Assembly: GCF_001690355.1 (NCBI RefSeq)
Contig: NZ_LZHG01000022.1
Location: forward strand, 1-64,000
Length of the DNA: 64,000 nucleotides
Direction: 5' to 3'
Origin: Gilliamella sp. Choc4-2
Lineage (GTDB): Bacteria; Pseudomonadota; Gammaproteobacteria; Enterobacterales; Orbaceae
Shown here piece by piece: positions 12,714 to 22,265 of this stretch. Position numbers and translations under genes: made by a program. Every line of letters begins with the position of its first letter. Within the stretch, counting starts at the first letter, position 1. Under the pieces are notes generated by a model that worked only from the letters and a program-made list of their open reading frames with translations, was not told where the DNA came from and ran no database searches.

Positions 12714-13193
12714 CTAACTGCGCGATAAACCGATAATACCAGAACGAACAATTTCAACTATATTGCACGTTTCACGAATTGAGGCTAAAAATGAGTCTAG
12801 TTTTTCGCTAGTCCCCGATAATTGTACGATGTAATGTGTTGCCGTTACATCCACAATTGATCCTCTAAAAATATCAGCGCAACGTTTAACTTCATCACGA
12901 GCATCAGCCCCTTTCGCTGCAACTTTAACAAGCATTATTTCACGTTCAACATGTGGTCCTTCGGTTAAATCATGCACTCGGTAAACATTAACTAGTTTAT
13001 GTAGCTGCTTTTGGATCTGCTCAAGGACGTGTTCATCACCACTAGTTTGTATTGTCATGCGGTGCATGGTAGGATCTTCTGTCTGTGCTGTTGTAATTGT
13101 TTCAATATTAAAACCACGTTGCGAGAACAAACCAATAATTCTAGATAATGCACCTGGTTCATTTTCTGTAAGAATTGATAAAATATATCGCAT
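12714..13193 (-). CDS. ilvH: Acetolactate synthase small (regulatory) subunit
   Basis: Regulatory subunit of acetohydroxyacid synthase, 159 aa. It begins with an ACT domain (RYILSILTENEPGALSRIIGLFSQRGFNIETI), which binds valine for feedback inhibition, followed by the C-terminal ALS_ss domain. Length and motifs match IlvH of isozyme III. Its ATG overlaps the ilvI stop by one base (TAATG), so both subunits are translationally coupled and made together. Confidence 0.96.
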   Translation of the reverse strand: MRYILSILTENEPGALSRIIGLFSQRGFNIETITTAQTEDPTMHRMTIQTSGDEHVLEQIQKQLHKLVNVYRVHDLTEGPHVEREIMLVKVAAKGADARDEVKRCADIFRGSIVDVTATHYIVQLSGTSEKLDSFLASIRETCNIVEIVRSGIIGLSRS

Positions 13194-14911
13194 TAAGTTC
13201 TCTCCGTTTTACTAAGCCACATTTCATTCATTGCTCCACCTCGAACTTGCATAGGGTAAACATGTTCGGTAGCATCGGTCATAACATCAACAAAAACTAA
13301 TCGATCTTTAATTGCCAATGCGTGTTTAAGTTTTAATTCGAGCTCCTCACGCTTAGCAATAACCATACCTACATGACCATAAGCTTCTGCAATTTTAGCA
13401 AAATCAGGCAATGATTCCATATAGGAACAGGAGTGACGACCAGCATAAATCATATCTTGCCACTGTTTTACCATTCCTAAAAATCGATTATTAAGATTTA
13501 AAACAATAACAGGCAAATCATATTGCAATGCAGTTGAAAGCTCTTGAATATTCATTTGAATACTACCGTCACCAGTCACACATACTACACACTTTTTAGG
13601 AAAAGCTAATTTAACACCAAGAGCCGCCGGTAAACCAAAACCCATGGTACCAAGCCCTCCGGAAGTAATAAATTGACGGGGTTTATCAAAAGGATAGTAA
13701 AGTGCAGTAAACATCTGATGCTGACCAACATCGGTAGTGATAAAAGCATCACCTTTTGTCAATTTATATAAAATTTCAATTGCTTCTTGCGGCTTAATTC
13801 GATCACCTTCGTGATTATATACAAGACAATGACGAGATCGCCAATGTTCTATTTGCTTCCACCAATCAACTAATGCATCTAAATCACGCTCTACATTTAG
13901 CTCATCAATTTGAAATAACATTGTTTCAACCACCATTTTAGCATCACCCACAACAGGGATACTTGCCATAATCGTTTTTGATATTGACGTTGGGTCGATA
14001 TCAATATGAATAATATTAGCTTTTGGGCAATATTTTTCAACATTATTTGTTGTTCTATCATCAAATCTTGCCCCTATAGCTAAAATAACATCAGCATTAT
14101 GCATAGCCATATTGGCTTCATAAACACCATGCATACCAACCATACCAAGATAATGTTTATTAGTACCTGGAAAGGCACTAATCCCCATTAATGTTGAAGT
14201 CACTGGCAAATTTAATTTTTCAGCAAACGTTTTAATTGCATCACTGGCATTTGCCGCAATTACTCCACCACCGATACACAAAACAGGCTTTTTAGCAGTT
14301 AATAAAATGGTCAGCGCTTTTTTTATTTGCCCTTTATGTCCATGTATGGTTGGGTTGTAAGAGCGCATAGCAATAGATTTTGGATAATAATAATTATATT
14401 TGTTGGCAGGATTAACAATGTCTTTAGGTAAATCAATAACAACAGGACCAGGCCGACCTGTAGAGGCAATATAAAACGCTTTTTTGATAGTCTCAGGAAT
14501 ATCTTTGCTATCTTTGATTAAAAAACTGTGTTTTACAATTGGACGTGAAATACCAACCATATCACATTCCTGAAATGCATCATTACCAATTAAATTACTA
14601 GCAACTTGCCCAGATAATATTACTAACGGTACCGAATCCATATAAGCTGTTGCAATCCCCGTAATGGTGTTAGTTGCACCTGGGCCTGATGTAACTAAAA
14701 CCACGCCTACATCACCCGTTGCTCTGGCATAACCATCGGCCATATGTACTGCAGCTTGTTCATGGCGGACTAAAATATGTTCAATTCCACCAAGAGTATG
14801 AATAGCATCATAGATATCGAGTACGCTGCCACCGGGATAACCAAATATCTGTTTTACTCCTTGATCTATCAAAGATTGGATAACCATTTCTGCGCCAGAT
14901 AGTTTTGCCAT
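13193..14911 (-). CDS. ilvI: Acetolactate synthase large (catalytic) subunit
   Basis: Catalytic subunit of acetohydroxyacid synthase, a ThDP-, FAD- and Mg-dependent enzyme that makes acetolactate from pyruvate for valine and leucine and acetohydroxybutyrate for isoleucine. From MAKLSGAEM it has 572 aa. The ThDP-activating glutamate is in [14 protein letters not shown] (near residue 50), and the ThDP/Mg motif [12 protein letters not shown]...NNRFLGM is near 440-470. A longer frame begins 15 codons upstream, but GGAGG lies 8 bases before the ATG at 14911 and this matches the family N-terminus. ilvIH of E. coli is controlled by Lrp; the 280-base divergent gap to ygfZ could hold such sites but I cannot prove them. 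Confidence 0.97.
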   Translation of the reverse strand: MAKLSGAEMVIQSLIDQGVKQIFGYPGGSVLDIYDAIHTLGGIEHILVRHEQAAVHMADGYARATGDVGVVLVTSGPGATNTITGIATAYMDSVPLVILSGQVASNLIGNDAFQECDMVGISRPIVKHSFLIKDSKDIPETIKKAFYIASTGRPGPVVIDLPKDIVNPANKYNYYYPKSIAMRSYNPTIHGHKGQIKKALTILLTAKKPVLCIGGGVIAANASDAIKTFAEKLNLPVTSTLMGISAFPGTNKHYLGMVGMHGVYEANMAMHNADVILAIGARFDDRTTNNVEKYCPKANIIHIDIDPTSISKTIMASIPVVGDAKMVVETMLFQIDELNVERDLDALVDWWKQIEHWRSRHCLVYNHEGDRIKPQEAIEILYKLTKGDAFITTDVGQHQMFTALYYPFDKPRQFITSGGLGTMGFGLPAALGVKLAFPKKCVVCVTGDGSIQMNIQELSTALQYDLPVIVLNLNNRFLGMVKQWQDMIYAGRHSCSYMESLPDFAKIAEAYGHVGMVIAKREELELKLKHALAIKDRLVFVDVMTDATEHVYPMQVRGGAMNEMWLSKTERT

Positions 14912-15101
14912 GGATTTTGCCTCCAATATAACTTTATTTATCATTAAGTGATTCATTTTGCATCAACTCATATACAAAATCAATAAAGTCAATAAACTAA
15001 GACAATTAGTTTTCTCTAACATTAAATAATTTATTTTTTTAAGATATCACTGATAAATCCGCAACCTACCAATTTTACTATAATATTATTGATTGATTTT
15101 A

Positions 15102-15130
15102 TTGTCTGTTTTTAATTTCTTATATAAACT
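15102..15130 (+). promoter_or_regulatory. Possible sigma-70 promoter of ygfZ
   Basis: TTGTCT, a 17-base spacer and TAAACT, about 60 bases before the ygfZ start. This is a by-eye match in AT-rich DNA, where chance matches are common. Confidence 0.3.
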
Positions 15131-15192
15131 TTGTAAAGTAATTAATCTAGCCACTAGGTACTAGAATCATTTATTTCCAATAAGGTACTATC

Positions 15193-16071
15193 ATGAGCAA
15201 TTATTCTTGCAATTCAATCTCTCTTGCAGATTGGCAACTAGTTAAAGTTTCTGGCGACGACAGTCAAAAATATTTACAAGGTCAAATTACTAATGATATT
15301 AACAAACTTTCTGAACAATCAGCAATATTTGCTGCTCATTGTGACGCTAAAGGTAGAATGTGGAGTAATTTATTAATCTTTAAGCGAGGATTAGACATAT
15401 ATTACATTGTTCGTAAAAGTGTTGCTGAAAAGCAAATTGAAGAATTAAAAAAGTATGCTATTTTTTCTAAAATTACTATTGAATCTGTTCAAGATTTAAA
15501 TATGGTTGGATTAGTTTCAAATGCGATACCTAGCAAGGTTATTTCGCTATTAAAAGATAAAAACTGTATTACAAACAATAATATCACTTATATCAAGTTA
15601 CCATTACCAGAAACTCGCATTATTATGATAACTCCAGAGCCTATAGTAGATGATTTATTACCATGTAATAAATGGTTACAACTTGACTTAGAAGCAGGCT
15701 ATGCTGTTATTGACATCGCCAATATAGAAAGTTTATTACCACAAGCCTCTAACTTACAATACTTTGATGCTATTAGCTTTGATAAAGGCTGTTATTGTGG
15801 GCAAGAAATGGTTGCTAGAGCAGAATTTCGCGGTGCCAACAAACGAGGGCTCTATTTATTATCGGGCAAGAGTGAGGCCTTACCAATTATAGGTGACACG
15901 ATTGAATATCAAATTAATGATCATTGGCGAGAAAGTGGGCAAATTTTAGCAGCACTCAAATTAAACAAAGATAATGATATTTATGTCCAAATAGTATTGC
16001 CTAATGGCATCGATCTTAATACACAATTTAGAATAAAAGGACATACAGACAGCCGCCTGACATTCAATTGA
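15193..16071 (+). CDS. ygfZ: tRNA-modifying protein YgfZ (folate-binding)
   Basis: A 292-aa protein of the GcvT-like folate-binding YgfZ family, which helps to repair or maintain iron-sulfur enzymes such as the tRNA methylthiotransferase MiaB. The family signature KGCYCGQEMVARAEFRG, with its conserved cysteine, is at about residues 197-213. The N-terminal LQGQITNDI and HCDAKGRM match GcvT-like domain motifs. AAGG lies 8 bases before the ATG. It is divergent from ilvI and has no operon partner. Confidence 0.92.
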   Translation: MSNYSCNSISLADWQLVKVSGDDSQKYLQGQITNDINKLSEQSAIFAAHCDAKGRMWSNLLIFKRGLDIYYIVRKSVAEKQIEELKKYAIFSKITIESVQDLNMVGLVSNAIPSKVISLLKDKNCITNNNITYIKLPLPETRIIMITPEPIVDDLLPCNKWLQLDLEAGYAVIDIANIESLLPQASNLQYFDAISFDKGCYCGQEMVARAEFRGANKRGLYLLSGKSEALPIIGDTIEYQINDHWRESGQILAALKLNKDNDIYVQIVLPNGIDLNTQFRIKGHTDSRLTFN

Positions 16072-16209
16072 TGATAGATCTTTTTATTGATTATTTAAAA
16101 ATATAAAAATTTATTGATTATCAACGATATCCTATATTGAATTATATAAGAATGTACTGAACATAAATTAATAAAAGATTTATTTTGTCGACTAATTATT
16201 AAAATAGAT

Positions 16210-16317
16210 GAGAATTGAGCTATGATTGTTAAATATTAATTATCAATTCTCACTACTTATTAGATCGGTTTTTAATGAGCATAAATTTTTCTATTCTATA
16301 ATTTTCTACTCATTAAA
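16210..16317. repeat. Two inverted repeats between ygfZ and the M20 gene
   Basis: Two hairpins lie between these convergent genes: GAGAATTGA / TCAATTCTC (16210-16251, 24-base loop) and TTTAATGAG / CTCATTAAA (16271-16317, 29-base loop). Neither has a convincing T run. They may act in transcript ending or stability. Confidence 0.4.
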
Positions 16318-16324
16318 ATACTTA

Positions 16325-17473
16325 TTAACTTAACTCCTGTTTAACAATTTCAATAAAATATTTGGCACCTGTTATTAATATTTCATCATTAAAATTATAA
16401 GTAGGATGGTGTAAGTTAGCGCCATTACCCGCACCTAACCATACATAAACACCGGGTATTTTTTGCAACATAAATGCAAAGTCTTCAGCTCCCATGGATG
16501 GTTTAGTATCTATCACAACTTTATTAGTTCCAACTATATGAGTAGCAGCTCTAATGGCAATATCTGCTTGATTTGAATGATTAATTGTTACAGGATAACG
16601 CCTTTGGTAATTAACTTCAGCTTTAGCTTCAAATATAGTAGCAATACCTATTGCTATTTCTTTAATTCTACTTTCTGCCATATCTTGTAATTGAGGACTA
16701 AAGGCACGAACCGTTCCGCGGATAACTGCTTTTTGAGGTAACACATTCCAGGTATCACCGCTATGAACTTGAGTAACACTAACTACTAGGGCACTCAACG
16801 GATCGGTATTACGGCTTACAATACTTTGTAAAGTGCTAACAATGTGTGTTGCTATTAAAATAGAATCCTTACCTAAATGGGGAGCGGCAGCATGTGAACC
16901 TGTACCTGTAATTTTGATTTCGAAAACATCAAAAGATGCCATTATTGCACCATGATTGATATAAAAATGGTTTAACGCCATATTTGGTTGGTTATGCAAG
17001 CCATATATAGCTTCAATAGGAAAACGTTCAAATAGACCATTTTCAACCATAACTCTTGCCCCTCCTTCGTTTTCTTCAGCTGGTTGAAAAATAACTGCAA
17101 CGGTACCAGAAAAATCACGAAACAAATTAAGGTATTTAGCTACACCCAATAATATTGCTGTATGCCCATCATGACCACACGCATGCATCTTGCCATGTAT
17201 TGTTGAGCAATAATCAAATGAATTTTCTTCAACAATATCTAATGCATCGATATCAGCGCGCAATGCGATAAAACGACCTTTTCTATTACCCTTGATAAGA
17301 CCGACTACACCCGTTGGAGAAAAATCCGTATATAATTCAGTAATACCAAACGATTGCAGTTTTTCAATTATAAATTGGGTGGTATGTATTTCTTTAAATG
17401 CAGTTTCAGGATGAGCATGAATGTAATGTCTCCAAGAGATCATCTCATTTTTTAATTCATTAATAGCCGTCAT
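16325..17473 (-). CDS. M20D-family amidohydrolase (HipO-like)
   Basis: A 382-aa metal-dependent hydrolase of the M20D family (N-acyl-amino-acid amidohydrolase / hippurate hydrolase / IAA-amino acid hydrolase group). Metal ligands are visible in HACGHDGHTA (near residue 100), PAEENEGGA (near 133) and LHNQP (near 160); the dimerisation domain TGTGSHAAAPHLGKDS follows and the last ligand is in HHPTYNFND. It has no signal peptide, so it is cytoplasmic. AAGGA precedes the ATG. It stands alone, with no partner that reveals the substrate, so the specific amide it cleaves cannot be told. Confidence 0.88.
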   Translation of the reverse strand: MTAINELKNEMISWRHYIHAHPETAFKEIHTTQFIIEKLQSFGITELYTDFSPTGVVGLIKGNRKGRFIALRADIDALDIVEENSFDYCSTIHGKMHACGHDGHTAILLGVAKYLNLFRDFSGTVAVIFQPAEENEGGARVMVENGLFERFPIEAIYGLHNQPNMALNHFYINHGAIMASFDVFEIKITGTGSHAAAPHLGKDSILIATHIVSTLQSIVSRNTDPLSALVVSVTQVHSGDTWNVLPQKAVIRGTVRAFSPQLQDMAESRIKEIAIGIATIFEAKAEVNYQRRYPVTINHSNQADIAIRAATHIVGTNKVVIDTKPSMGAEDFAFMLQKIPGVYVWLGAGNGANLHHPTYNFNDEILITGAKYFIEIVKQELS

Positions 17474-17652
17474 TTAAAATTCCTTGTTTAATTAATTGGT
17501 TATGGTTCAGTAAACTAATCACTACTATAATGTGATTTAAGCTTTATCTAAAATAACCAATTTCACTATCATTATTAATTTTAGTTATATGCAAATAGAA
17601 AGCTATCCTATCGAATAAAAACAAATCACAAATAGCACTCTAGATTCACTAT

Positions 17653-18399
17653 CTATAAAATATAGAAAAAGCAATACCCAGACATAAGCAAAAAAGGTCC
17701 AAAAGGAATGAATTTTAGGGATTTATTATTGAGAACGTAACGTAAGAAAAGAAAATACACAATACCCAATAAAGATGCAATAATCAATAAAATCGGTAAA
17801 GATTGGTAAGAAACCCAAGCACCGAATGCGGCAAACAGTTTGATATCACCTTGCCCTAGCCCATGATTTTTGGTTATAAGATAAAATAACATTGCTGGAA
17901 TTTTCAACAAAAGGTAACCAAACAATATACCTATCATTGCATCACTTAATGAATGATTGAACAATTGAAAAAATGCACACAAAACACCTAGCCACATTAA
18001 CGGCTGAGTGAAAAAATTGGGTAATAAGTAATATTGAAAATCAATCATGCCCAATAGCAAGAAATAACAAGCGAGTAGCATAAGAAAAACACTTTTAAAA
18101 TCAATACCTCTATGTAAAAAAATTGCCATAAAAATAATGGCCACTATAATTTCTACTATAATGCACCGATAGGTAATTTTACAAAAGCAATAATAACATC
18201 GCCTTTTTAAAATAAGCCAAGAAAGAACAGGTATCAATTGCCAAACTGTTAATAGATGTTGGCAGGAAGGGCACCTGGAACGATTAAAACAAATTGCTCT
18301 GAAATACTCGAATAGTGATTGCTCTGATGAAAAACGATAATAAGCAACATGAATAAAACTTCCAAAACATAGCCCTAAACTAAAAACAATCATAATCAT
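17653..18399 (-). CDS. pilD: Prepilin leader peptidase / N-methyltransferase
   Basis: Integral-membrane aspartic peptidase that cuts prepilin leaders and methylates the new N-terminus, 248 aa, with about seven membrane segments. The zinc-type cytoplasmic loop has CPSCQ...LIPVLSWLILKRRCYYC (paired CxxC motifs, about residues 39-70), and the second catalytic aspartate is in GLGQGDIKLFAAFGAW (about 174-189); the first is in GMIDFQYYLLPN (near 116). It is the last gene of the minus-strand cluster prepilin-pilB-pilC-pilD, two bases after pilC, so its substrate is most likely the pilin at 20715-21146. Confidence 0.93.
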   Translation of the reverse strand: MIMIVFSLGLCFGSFIHVAYYRFSSEQSLFEYFRAICFNRSRCPSCQHLLTVWQLIPVLSWLILKRRCYYCFCKITYRCIIVEIIVAIIFMAIFLHRGIDFKSVFLMLLACYFLLLGMIDFQYYLLPNFFTQPLMWLGVLCAFFQLFNHSLSDAMIGILFGYLLLKIPAMLFYLITKNHGLGQGDIKLFAAFGAWVSYQSLPILLIIASLLGIVYFLFLRYVLNNKSLKFIPFGPFLLMSGYCFFYIL

Positions 18400-18401
18400 A
18401 A

Positions 18402-19577
18402 TTAATGAATAACATCGCCAAGTTGAAAAATCGGTAAATACATTGCAACAATTAAGCTACCAATAATGACTGCTAAAATTATCATAAATAAGGGTTCAAA
18501 AGTTTGCGACAAATTATCGATCAATATTTGACTCTGTTCTTGATAGTAACACGCTAATTTTTGAAGCATTAAATCCAGTGTACCTGACTCTTCTCCCACA
18601 TGGATTAACTGGCTACATAAATCGGGAAACAGCGTTTGTTGTTTTAAAACAGAACTGAAAGAATACCCTTTCTCAATTCCAACTATTATTTGATGAACAG
18701 TATTAAGATAATAAGTATTGTGCATTGTATTAGCTGCTGCATGTAAGCCAGTTAATAAAGGAATTCCTGCAAACTGTGTGATTGAAACAGTTTGAAAAAT
18801 TTGGGTTAAATGGTTAACCTGAATAACTTTTCCCAATATTGGAAGCTTAATTATCCAACTATCTATTTTTATTTGATAATTTGCTTTCAAATAATATTTA
18901 TAAATTACATAAGTAAAAATAAAGATACAAATGCTTTTAAACCAATTATATTGTATATAGGTAGACATATTGATAATAAATTGCGTAAACACTGGTAGAT
19001 CAGCATCAAAACTTTCATAAACATCAACAAATCTTGGCAATACACATAACAACATAACTAACATAACAATTAAAGATACAGACAATAAAAATAAAGGATA
19101 ACGCATGGCGCTTTTAATACGCTTTTGTAATTGTATCGACCTTTCAAGTTGTAATGCTAATTGTTCGAAACTCTTATCAAGTTGACCTGTCAATTCACCT
19201 GTAGCAATAATTTCACAATATAGTTTTGGAAAAATTGATTGATGCAGAGCTAACACCTTTGATAGTGTTTCACCTTTAGCTACCTGTTGCTCGATTTCAA
19301 TAAGCAGATATTGCCATTGTGGTTTAGGATTATCTTGCGATAATAATTTTAAACTTTCAATAAGTGGCAAACCTGCTTTGAGCATAGTTGCCATCTGTTT
19401 AGTAATGATTAACAGTTCAGAATGTTTAAAACTACTAGTGCTAATAAATATACTTGCGTTTAGCCTGATTACTATTTTACCTTGTAATAATAATTGCCGT
19501 TTGGCTTCTTGTCTCGAACGAGCAATAATTTTATGTTGACAAAAATCATCATCATACCAATAATAAAGCCTTTTCAT
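18402..19577 (-). CDS. pilC: Type IV pilus inner-membrane platform protein
   Basis: PilC/HofC/GspF-family platform protein, 391 aa, which links the assembly ATPase to the growing pilus in the inner membrane. Two T2SSF domains are seen: LLIITKQMATMLKAGLPLIESL (from about residue 55) and ITQFAGIPLLTGL (near 275), with membrane helices near 160-180, 205-225 and 365-385. The ATG overlaps the pilB stop by four bases (ATGA), a sign of translational coupling. It corresponds to hofC in E. coli. Confidence 0.93.
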   Translation of the reverse strand: MKRLYYWYDDDFCQHKIIARSRQEAKRQLLLQGKIVIRLNASIFISTSSFKHSELLIITKQMATMLKAGLPLIESLKLLSQDNPKPQWQYLLIEIEQQVAKGETLSKVLALHQSIFPKLYCEIIATGELTGQLDKSFEQLALQLERSIQLQKRIKSAMRYPLFLLSVSLIVMLVMLLCVLPRFVDVYESFDADLPVFTQFIINMSTYIQYNWFKSICIFIFTYVIYKYYLKANYQIKIDSWIIKLPILGKVIQVNHLTQIFQTVSITQFAGIPLLTGLHAAANTMHNTYYLNTVHQIIVGIEKGYSFSSVLKQQTLFPDLCSQLIHVGEESGTLDLMLQKLACYYQEQSQILIDNLSQTFEPLFMIILAVIIGSLIVAMYLPIFQLGDVIH

Positions 19578-20683
19578 ATCAAATCTCCTAATACACGATG
19601 TAGCTCCGCCAATGATGTCACCCCTTCTATAACTAACTTTTGCCCTGCTTCTTTAAGAGTGATCATATTCGATGGTGAAATAGCTTGTTTATTTAAGATC
19701 TGATTCTGAATTTCACGAGTGACTAATAAAAATTCGTAAATACCTATGCGCCCTAGATATCCACCAATGCAGTGTGAACATCCTGTTGCAATAAAATGTG
19801 GTGAGGGTTCTTGGCCAAACATAATAAGCTCACTTGCTGCTAGTTTACAATAAGGGCAAAGCTTACGAACTAATCGTTGAGCAATAACAAGTTTTAAACA
19901 CGACGATAAAAGATAATTTTCAATTCCCATTTGATTTAGTCGTGTTACACCTTCAATGCTTGAGTTAGTATGCAGTGTAGATAAAACCAAATGTCCTGTT
20001 TGTGCAGCTTGAATAGCAATTTCAGCAGTTTCACGATCACGAATTTCGCCTATCATCATAACATCGGGATCTTGCCTTAATAAGGCTCGTAAAATAACTG
20101 AAAAACTTAATCCTGATTTCATATTAACAGCTGTTTGATTAATGCCTTCTAAAGGAATTTCAATAGGATCTTCAACACTACATATATTACGATAAGATTG
20201 ATTTAGCATTTTCAATCCGCTATATAACGTTATTGTTTTACCACTTCCAGTAGGCCCTGTAACTAAAACCAACCCTTGTGGTTGAGCTAAAATCTGCTGA
20301 AATATAGAAAGATTTTGCTCTGTTAAACCTAAATCGTAGAGTGAAAGTTGTGTCTCATGATTGTCCATTACTCGCAAAACAACTTTTTCACCGTTCATTA
20401 CAGGTAAGGTTGCAATGCGCATTGCATAATTATCAATCACTAATTGACCATCTTGGGGTAATCGCTGTTCGGCTATATCTAACTTAGCCATAATTTTCAA
20501 CCTAGCTACAATTTGCTTAGCAAGAAAAAGAGGCGGTGAAAGCATCTCTTGCAAGACTCCATCAATCCGCATCCGTATACGATAGCTGTTTTGATAAGGT
20601 TCAAAATGAATATCTGAAGCACGTTTGCTTAATGCTTCAAGTAACAGTTTATCAATACTCTCTATCAATTGTTCTTCTTGCAT
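19574..20683 (-). CDS. pilB: Type IV pilus assembly ATPase (short form)
   Basis: GspE/PilB-family hexameric ATPase that powers pilus extension, 369 aa. The N2-like domain begins ALSKRASDIHFEP, then Walker A GPTGSGKT (near residue 142), the aspartate box, Walker B MMIGEIRDRETAEIA (near 206), the His box and a zinc site CPYC...CSHC (near 280-310). It lacks the N-terminal domain of PilB (about 560 aa) and is shorter than E. coli HofB (about 460 aa); the preceding DNA does not extend the frame. TAGGA lies 7 bases before the ATG. It sits between the prepilin gene and pilC. Confidence 0.92.
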   Translation of the reverse strand: MQEEQLIESIDKLLLEALSKRASDIHFEPYQNSYRIRMRIDGVLQEMLSPPLFLAKQIVARLKIMAKLDIAEQRLPQDGQLVIDNYAMRIATLPVMNGEKVVLRVMDNHETQLSLYDLGLTEQNLSIFQQILAQPQGLVLVTGPTGSGKTITLYSGLKMLNQSYRNICSVEDPIEIPLEGINQTAVNMKSGLSFSVILRALLRQDPDVMMIGEIRDRETAEIAIQAAQTGHLVLSTLHTNSSIEGVTRLNQMGIENYLLSSCLKLVIAQRLVRKLCPYCKLAASELIMFGQEPSPHFIATGCSHCIGGYLGRIGIYEFLLVTREIQNQILNKQAISPSNMITLKEAGQKLVIEGVTSLAELHRVLGDLI

Positions 20684-20714
20684 TAACTATTCCTAGTTCC
20701 AAAATACTACCAAA

Positions 20715-21146
20715 TCAAAATTTGAAAATATCTTCACAAATTCTCTTTAAACTTGTATCTATAGGCGAAGTTACGCAACTACGATTCCAATCTAAATTCC
20801 CATGTTCAGAATTTAATACTGGAGTCAGTGTAGTTGTTAAAGCTGATAAAACGCTTTTTCCGACCAAGGTTATCTCACCTTGATTAACTGTTATCGAAGT
20901 AACATAATTGGTAGCTCTTGTTGCTGGTACACCATTACTACCATTATTGCAATTAGCCAACTCCCCCTGCTCTATAGCACAAATTTCAACAGCTGTTTTA
21001 TATGATGCCATTGTTTGTAACATATCAGTCATTGCTGCTTTTTTAACATAACTTTGATAGGCTGGTAAACCAATAGCAGTTAATATAGCAATAACGATAA
21101 TAGCGATCATAAGTTCAAATAATGAAAATCCAGATTGGTTATTCAT
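20715..21146 (-). CDS. Type IV major prepilin
   Basis: A 143-aa prepilin (PilA/PpdD type). From ATG 21146 it begins MNNQSG, the short leader, then the class III signal FSLFELMIAIIVIAILTAIG with cleavage after Gly6 and the conserved glutamate at mature position 5. Four cysteines (ICAIEQGELANC, and SC...IC near the end) suggest two disulfides, one forming the C-terminal D-loop. A longer frame starting 34 codons upstream would put a second hydrophobic stretch before the leader and is not credible. It heads the prepilin-pilB-pilC-pilD cluster and is divergent from ampD, as ppdD-hofBC lies near ampD in E. coli. Confidence 0.9.
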   Translation of the reverse strand: MNNQSGFSLFELMIAIIVIAILTAIGLPAYQSYVKKAAMTDMLQTMASYKTAVEICAIEQGELANCNNGSNGVPATRATNYVTSITVNQGEITLVGKSVLSALTTTLTPVLNSEHGNLDWNRSCVTSPIDTSLKRICEDIFKF

Positions 21147-21349
21147 AAAGTATCTTAGTAAGTAAAATAAATATTTAACATAATTGACTTTATAGCTTAA
21201 AAAAAAAATGAAATAATAGACCAATGTGAAATAAGTAAAATAAATCACAGAATTATTTTACTTATTTCAATTGTTTTCATTTTGTGTGATTTACTTCGCA
21301 ATAAAAAATTAATTTAAAAGTAGGTCTATCAAATCGTATTGGAGTCAAT

Positions 21350-22207
21350 ATGTCTTTAAAAATTGTTAATGGTTGGTTACAAGGCGTAAAACAGATCATT
21401 TCACCTTTTTATAATAATCGTCCCAATGAAAAACCGATTACATTATTAGTAATTCACAATATAAGTTTGCCCCCTAATCAATATGGAGGTCCTTATGTTG
21501 AGCAACTATTTACAGGAAAGCTTGATCCAACAGGACATCCCTATTTTGCTGAAATATATCAATTACAAGTATCCTGCCATCTATTTATTCGTCGTGATGG
21601 CGAAATAATTCAGTTTGTAGCATTTGATAAACGGGCATGGCATGCAGGAAAATCACAGTTTGAACAGCAAGAAAATTGTAACGATTTTTCGATTGGTATT
21701 GAAATAGAAGGTTGTGATAGCGAAAATTTTACCGAAATTCAGTACGCTCAGTTAGCTAAAGTAACTTTATTACTTGAACAGACTTATCCCATTAAAAATA
21801 TTACTGGGCATAGTGACATTGCGCCAGATAGAAAAACGGATCCAGGACCATGTTTTGATTGGCAATATTATAATAATTTGTTGGCACAAAAAAAGTTAGC
21901 TCAAGCAATAACAAACCAAATTGAACAGATCAAACAAGAGTTACAGAATATAAAATTATGGCAAATAAGCCCGCCACATGCTGATGCATTTTTAAGTCAA
22001 GAACCATTTGCGATTGACACAATGCAAGCTCATGAATGGTTACAATGGGTATTTATACCAAGAGTGCAAATTTTAATTGATTCGGGTATAAAATTACCTA
22101 AATTTGCCTTGCACCCTTATTTTGAAGAAGCACTAAAAGAAGGTGAAAATGTCAACGAGCTATTAAAGCTTATTAAGCAACTTGATGCTTTTTCTTTAGA
22201 AGATTAA
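21350..22207 (+). CDS. ampD: AmpD N-acetylmuramyl-L-alanine amidase fused to a YqcC domain
   Basis: A 285-aa protein in two parts. Residues 1-180 are a complete AmpD, the cytoplasmic zinc amidase that cuts anhydro-muropeptides during cell-wall recycling: LLVIHNISLPP (His36), FDKRAWHAG, FSIGIEIEG (Glu118) and TGHSDIAPDRKTDPGP (His154, Lys162, Asp164). Residues about 185-285 match the small protein YqcC (DUF446): AIDTMQAHEWLQWVFIPR is very close to E. coli MDTMEPLEWLQWVLIPR, followed by LHPYFEEAL and KLIKQLDA. In E. coli ampD and yqcC are separate, unlinked genes. The frame is uninterrupted, so this is a true in-frame fusion, not overlapping genes. YqcC function is not known. The gene is divergent from the pilin cluster. 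Confidence 0.93.
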   Translation: MSLKIVNGWLQGVKQIISPFYNNRPNEKPITLLVIHNISLPPNQYGGPYVEQLFTGKLDPTGHPYFAEIYQLQVSCHLFIRRDGEIIQFVAFDKRAWHAGKSQFEQQENCNDFSIGIEIEGCDSENFTEIQYAQLAKVTLLLEQTYPIKNITGHSDIAPDRKTDPGPCFDWQYYNNLLAQKKLAQAITNQIEQIKQELQNIKLWQISPPHADAFLSQEPFAIDTMQAHEWLQWVFIPRVQILIDSGIKLPKFALHPYFEEALKEGENVNELLKLIKQLDAFSLED

Positions 22208-22265
22208 TTTTTTATACTCTAAACAAATAACAATAGTTCTGTTAGCCATTTGAAAATATTTAATT

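Noticed and set aside
20536-20883. 115-codon plus-strand frame across pilB and the prepilin gene
   Set aside because: Antisense to two well supported genes; no own signals.
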